64,000 nt of DNA from Pogonophryne albipinna (lineage: Eukaryota; Chordata; Actinopteri; Perciformes; Artedidraconidae). Each line of letters opens with the position of its first letter. The first letter of the stretch is position 1. The stretch covers positions 39,309,567 to 39,373,566 of the forward strand of contig CM053252.1 in NCBI GenBank assembly GCA_028583405.1. The letters run 5' to 3'. Made by a program: the position numbers and the translations under genes. Under the pieces are notes generated by a model. The model did no database searches. It saw only the letters and a program-made list of their open reading frames with translations, and had not been told where the DNA came from. This document shows positions 59,374-64,000 of this stretch, piece by piece.

Positions 59374-60371
59374 TTAAAGGGGACCTATCATGCAAAATGC
59401 ACTTTTGTACATCTTTTATATATGCATATGTGTCCCCGGTGTGTCAGGGAACTCACCAAGTGTCAGAAAGCACAACCCTCTCTCTTTTTCTCCGTACCCA
59501 AATCTCTAAAAACGGGGCTGCAACGGATCTGATACAGACTGATCCAGATTTTAAAATTCTCTGACGTCAGGAACGAGGAGCTCCGCCTATATGGGCAACT
59601 CTCCACCTATCAGGGGAATGTGGGGTTGGGCCACGGCCGGCCATTGACGCTCGAAAGCGCTGGAGACGCTGTAGTACATATGCCAGGCCTGTAAGTGGCG
59701 CTGTAGTCTGCCACAAAAGCAGCGAAGAAGACTTCCCGTGCATGTTTGCCATGGTTGCCCTTCTGTTTATTCTCCGCTGTGGCTCTTTTTCTCCCTCCCA
59801 GAGGCAAGCGTTTGCTCCTGCTGATGTTATTCATTGCAATCCCTCCCTCGCTGTAATTCTCTCCGGTTAGTCCACCAGCAGATGACAAACACCCACCTCT
59901 CCGCCTCTTCCAAGGAACGAGGGGACCGTGCGGCAGAGTTTCAGTTAGATTTTTTTCCGCCGGTCAACATGTCCGTTAAAGTTGAAATCTTCCGGACAAA
60001 ATTAGAAAAGTGCCGGTCAAAGGTCTTCTTTGTTATTTATTGAGCTTTAAAACAAATTAATAATGACTCTATATAATCATATAAGAATAAAACACGGAGG
60101 ACGGAGATCTCTTTTTCTCCCCCTCTTCTGACAGCCCAGCAGCTGATCTCAAAGCACGCTCCCCTCTCCTGCAGGGGGGCGTGGTCAGCTGCAGCTCACA
60201 GAATCAGCCCCCTGCAAAGACAGGGCTGGAAAGAGCAAATAGAGCGAAATGAGGCATGGCTAAAATGCAGAATCTTTTTGGTATTTTGAAAAAAAAACTA
60301 TATTTATATACTTTATATAGGTATGGCCCTACAATATATTGTTCAAATATAGCATGATAGGTCCACTTTAA
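59374..60371. mobile_element. TTAA-target non-autonomous DNA transposon (family 3)
   Basis: TTAAAGGGGACCTATCATGC and the inverse TTAAAGTGGACCTATCATGC, one mismatch in 20. It lies within the hAT complex. No coding frame. Different sequence from the TTAA elements at 17811 and 39121. Confidence 0.9.
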
Positions 60372-60444
60372 CTTTAGTGTAAGTTATCTCAGTGGGTCTC
60401 AAACGTTTTTGTCACGATTAATGTAAACAATTATTTCCGAGGCA

Positions 60445-60745
60445 CACGTTTATATGATCATTATAGTTATAAAGAAATAAGAGAATAAATGAAAAACAGG
60501 TATGAAATACTAGATGATAGTAAAAAAACAATAAAGTTTAAAAGGGTGATTTGTAAAATATTCATAAAGAAAAAGTAAATCTATTTACAGTTCTGTTTCA
60601 AATGGGTGTTGAGAGATGTATCCATAGATCTCTTCATGTTGCTCTCAAAGTGCACCAGATCAATGCATTTAACTTCAATATTTAAAAAAAAATCTTCCCG
60701 GGGGAGCGAGCATGGCCCCGGACCCCCCCCTCCCCCACTTGTAAA
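60445..60745 (+). repeat. hAT interior block shared with 45890-46170
   Basis: See the entry at 45588; the block includes 'gggtgttgagagatgtatcc' and ends in the CCCGGACCCCCCC run. Confidence 0.75.
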
Positions 60746-61290
60746 AATAGCACTTTACCGCTGCTTACACCTATATGCCGTGAGCTGATTATCGAGCATT
60801 CATTGTAACAGTCGCAGGTACACTGTGTATTTGCGTGGGGAGTGTTGCAGTAGAAAATTCCACTGTAGCACCTGATACATTAATGGGAAACCCTAAATGA
60901 GAGCACCCTCTATGAAACGTCAAGCTACCCGACAGCACCCCCAAAAGAAAATCTCTGGCGCAACCCCGTTTTGAAGAAATGTGCAGTGCCACACAGGCTC
61001 ATTGCAAGACACACTTTTTTGCCAAATTTCAGCATTTTCTTTCTTTTCATTTTTTAGCCCAGATTGCAAAGTGGCAAAGTATTATAACTTATTGTTCTAG
61101 CAAAGGGATTGCACAATTGTATTATGTATTTTTTTTTTACACCACACAGAAAAACTTTTTTTTTTCTCCAAAGGGGGGGCCTGACGGAAAAGGTTTGAGA
61201 ACCACTGCACTAAGCCCAACTTTACACTATATATAAAGTTGACACTTTCTAAATACATTTAAAACATAACAGTGTTTCCCCCCCCCTCAG

Positions 61291-61471
61291 GATTGTTCTG
61301 TTGGAGAGCATCCCTGAAGGCCTGACGTTTAACTCCAGCACCCCCCACCCCTCCATCTACCAGGCCTGGCTCAACCTGATGGCCGAGGCCCGCAGCAGCG
61401 TGGACATCGCCTCCTTCTATTGGACGCTTACTAACAAAGACACTGGCACTCACGAGCCGTCGGCCAATCAG
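61291..61471 (+). CDS. pld3: pld3 coding exon 4 (start of luminal PLD domain)
   Basis: 181 nt, acceptor CCCCCCTCAG, donor CAG|GTCAGC; it completes the split arginine codon and then reads [13 protein letters not shown]. Further on it has [18 protein letters not shown] and EPSANQ. These correspond to VESIPEGL and [17 protein letters not shown] of mammalian PLD3, the most diagnostic match in the window; PLD4 differs at these positions. NSS near the start is a possible N-glycosylation site. The first HKD motif lies further downstream, outside the window. Confidence 0.93.
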
Positions 61472-61646
61472 GTCAGCCCGAGCTGTGAATGGCCACATGG
61501 CACAGGATGAGTTTAACTCCTCAAAATATGTGTTTGATTAACATTACCTGACATTTACCAATATAAAATAAGAAATGTGTTCTATTTTTTTATTATAGAA
61601 GCGTAAATAACATTTAACGTTCCGGTTGTTTTCTTGCTGTTCGCAG

Positions 61647-61764
61647 GGTGAGACTGTTCTGAAAACACTAGCTAAACTCTCCGGGAAGGTGTCAGTTCGT
61701 ATCGCAGTGAACACACCACAGCACAGTCAGCCGCAGGACGACCTCCGACTGCTCAACGCCTCAG
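61647..61764 (+). CDS. pld3: pld3 coding exon 5
   Basis: 118 nt, acceptor TTCGCAG, donor TCAG|GTGACG, phase in 0 and out 1. It encodes GETVLKTLAKLSGKVSVRIA, then HSQPQDDLRLLNASG (last Gly codon split), aligning with the GEEVL...VNVRIAVSKP...DLQALLQSG part of PLD3. NAS is a possible glycosylation sequon. The upstream intron is 175 bp. No further pld3 exon is found before the window ends; a Tc1 element occupies most of the following intron sequence. Confidence 0.92.
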
Positions 61765-62124
61765 GTGACGCTTTTGCTTTGTACCAGCGAGTCGAGACAA
61801 ACGTTTCAGCTGTTGGGTCTACAACTGTAGTTCTTGTTTTTTTAAGACGACATTTAGCTTGAATTTGAGGGCTGACAGTGTACAGCCAGAATCTGTATTT
61901 GTTTCAGAAAAGAACCAAATGAGTTTGTTTTATCAAACATCACTTGTCATATACACTCACTGGCCACTTTTTGTAGGTACACCTGTTTTAACTGCGCGTT
62001 AACGCAAATATCTAATCAGCCAATCACATGGCAGAAACTCAATGCACTTAGGCATGAAGACATCATCAAGACGACCTGGTGAAGTTCAAACAGAGCATCA
62101 GAACGGGGAAGAAAGGAGATTTAA

Positions 62125-63806
62125 GTGACTGAACAGGGCATGGTTGTTGGTGCCAGACGGGCTTGTCGGAGTATTTCAGAAACTGCTGATCGACTGGGAT
62201 TTTTACACACAACCATATATAGAGTTTACAGGCAATGGTCCGAAAAGGGGGGAATATCCAGTGAGCGGCAGTTCTCTGGGAGAAAATGCCCTGTTGATAC
62301 CAGAGGTCAGAGGAGAAAGGCCAGACTGGTTCAAGGTGATAGAAAGGCAACAGTTACTCAATTAAACACTAGATACAACCAAGGTATGCAGAAGACCCTC
62401 TCTGAACCTCAACACGTGGAACCCTGAAGCAGATGGGCTACAGCAGCAGAAGACCCCACCGGGTGATGTTAGAAATTAAAATCAATGTTTTGATGGCATA
62501 ATGTAGCTTAAACATACCGTCAGTTTAAATGCTGTTTCATACTGAAAAACCAGAAGTTCTCGCGCACAATGTCTGATGTCAAGCTTTTATTCTGAAAACC
62601 TTCATCTCCGGTTAGCATTTAGCATGAGGCTAATATTCCTTTCCCTATAGAGGTGAATTTCGAAGTGAAATGACATGGAGTGATGCACACCGAAACCTAC
62701 TGATTTTAACACTACAACTATAGACGTCGAGATATTATTATTGCTGAATATTGAAATGAAGGTACAGTTTATTTTAATAAGTTTTGTTTACAGACGTAGG
62801 TAGCATATGACAACATCCGGGACTACTGTAAATGATAACTGTCGTAAAGTATTTCCAGTGTTTTTAAAGTATTGAATTACAGCGTTAGAAATGTGTTAAA
62901 TGAAAAGTCATGAAAGAGATAAGGAGGAGAAAAGGCGTGTTTAGATATATATTGAATGTACAATGTCTGAATCCTCTGTTATGTGCAACAACGGACATTA
63001 AATACGTGGAGGGCCGGCCCCCAGCAGCGCCAACCGGCCCACAGGGAGGAGCCAGCAGAGGATATTTAACAGCTGGAAAGGTGGTTCTCGCCCTCTTTTC
63101 TGCCCTCTCGAGAGTCCGAGAACACAGCTGTTGCTCTCACTGAACCATATTCTGCTTGTAACATTACCGCGCCTTTTATTAATTAAAGTACCCATTTGAA
63201 CCTTCTCAGAGACTCCATTGGTCTCCTACTTTTAAAGCTTCTCTCCTGGACGCGAGAATAACGAACAAAGCTAATAGTGACCCTCCTGTCTGATAAGAAC
63301 AGGAAACTGAGGCTACAATTCACACGGGCTCACCAAAATTGGACAATAAAAGATTGGAAATGTAATTTCTTGGCAAACTTTGTGACCCTTCGTACCAATT
63401 GAGCATGGTTTTAACGCCACAGCCTACCAGAGTGTTGCTGCTGACCATGTCCATCCCTTTATGACCACAGTGTACCCATCTTTTGGTGGCTACTTCCAGC
63501 AGGATAACTCCATGTCTCGAATATCTAATTATCTCCAACTGGTTTCTTGAACATGACTTCATGAGTTCACTGTTCTCAAATGGCCTCCACAGTCACCAGA
63601 TCTAAATCCTATAGAGCACATTTGGGATGTGGTGGAACGAGAGATTCACATCATGGGTGTGCAGCCGACGATCTGCAGCAACTGCGTGATGCTATCATGT
63701 CAATATGGGCCCAAAATCTCTACGGAATGTTTCCAGCACCTTGTTGAGTCTTTGCCACGAAGAGTTAAGGCAGTTCTGAAGGCAAAAGGGGGTCCAACCC
63801 GGTACT
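62125..63806 (+). pseudogene. Tc1-like transposase (broken, LTR inside)
   Basis: The 5' part encodes the helix-turn-helix region (RSISETADRLGFLHTTIYRV, then ERQFSGRKCPVDTRG), with a frameshift near 62420. After the LTR, 63281-63806 corresponds to the catalytic half: 'ccaaaattggacaataaaag' encodes QNWTI, and 'gatctaaatcctatagagca' encodes the DLNPIEH catalytic block with its frame still readable. Many stops occur between. Inactive. Confidence 0.8.
62467..63276 (+). mobile_element. Solo LTR (810 bp), TSD GTGA
   Basis: TGTTAG at the left and CTAATA at the right (one change from CTAACA) are the short inverted ends of an LTR. GTGA flanks both sides (62463-62466 and 63277-63280). A TATA-like 'tagatatatatt' near 62943 and ATTAAA near 63181 could be its promoter and poly-A signals. 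No internal retroviral or gypsy genes are present, so this is a recombined solo LTR. Which LTR family it belongs to cannot be told from this. Confidence 0.7.
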
Positions 63807-63844
63807 AGCAAGGTGTGTCTAATAAAGTGACCGGTGAGTGTATA

Positions 63845-64000
63845 TGTTTCGATATATCAAGTATTTACCTTGGTCAAAAATATCAATCATCTCATGAGAT
63901 AGATTTTTAACCCTATTGTAGAGCGTCGACTACGTTTTATACTCACTCTCCATGCATTCACGGCTGTCAGTGTTTCTGTAATTATGATAAATACTTTTTG
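63845..64000. other. pld3 intron after exon 5, right edge
   Basis: Nothing recognised; the next pld3 exon lies beyond the window. Confidence 0.5.

Larger units (their letters stand above)
61952..63842 (+). mobile_element. Tc1-like element with LTR inserted
   Basis: Ends TACACTCACTGGCCACTTTT and the inverse TACACTCACCGGTCACTTTA, flanked by TA on each side. It carries transposase remnants, and an 810-bp LTR splits them at 62467-63276. Located in the pld3 intron after exon 5. Confidence 0.93.

Noticed and set aside
60386..61207. Independent small hAT starting CAGTGGGTCTCAAACG
   Set aside because: The sequence just left of it does not match the right flank, whereas the flank at 55779-55786 matches perfectly; the outer 5.4-kb element is the better solution.

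Overview
The window is vertebrate, almost certainly teleost, nuclear DNA. The evidence is AT-rich non-coding sequence with very long (TG)n tracts, a dense mix of hAT, Tc1, Merlin-like and TTAA-type DNA transposons, and L2-, Tx1/L1- and RTE-type LINEs with fish-style 3' tails. Spliced exons of a recognisable vertebrate gene are also present. There is no bacterial-type gene organisation.

The only host gene I can support is the 5' part of pld3 (phospholipase D3, a lysosomal type II membrane 5'-3' exonuclease) on the + strand. Its probable promoter and a non-coding first exon lie near 35.9-36.2 kb. The start-codon exon is 38390-38416. Coding exons follow at 54917-54967, 55049-55206, 61291-61471 and 61647-61764. 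All phases agree (535 nt, 178 codons plus 1 nt) and the gene runs off the right edge. Most intron length is transposon: a 7.9-kb Merlin-like element plus a broken L2 LINE fill much of the 16.5-kb intron, and a 5.4-kb hAT complex fills most of the 6.1-kb intron.

Upstream of pld3, 1-11 kb is mostly unassigned sequence with two LINE tails, two long (TG)n tracts, a 1-kb minisatellite and a tRNA-derived SINE. From 11271 to 34355 lies a nested stack that appears to be one hAT insertion. Its two ends, in correct orientation, are flanked by 8-bp duplications matching at 7 of 8 positions. Inside are two inverted ~1.2-kb arms, each broken by further hATs or an L2, and a minus-strand Tx1/L1-type LINE. 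That LINE is itself broken by an L2, by an RTE LINE with a long open reading frame, and by a 3.1-kb terminal-inverted-repeat element.

The 3.1-kb element (30444-33538) is the most unusual object: 8-bp target duplication, long terminal and subterminal inverted repeats, a tyrosine-recombinase (Crypton-like) C-terminus on one strand and a THAP zinc-finger start on the other. Other notable items are the Merlin-like element with a decayed ISXO2-type transposase, a 2.9-kb foldback element of nearly pure inverted repeat, a solo LTR inside a Tc1 element, and an L2 copy whose catalytic YADD box reads YAND. Target-site duplications at most junctions allow the order of insertions to be read.
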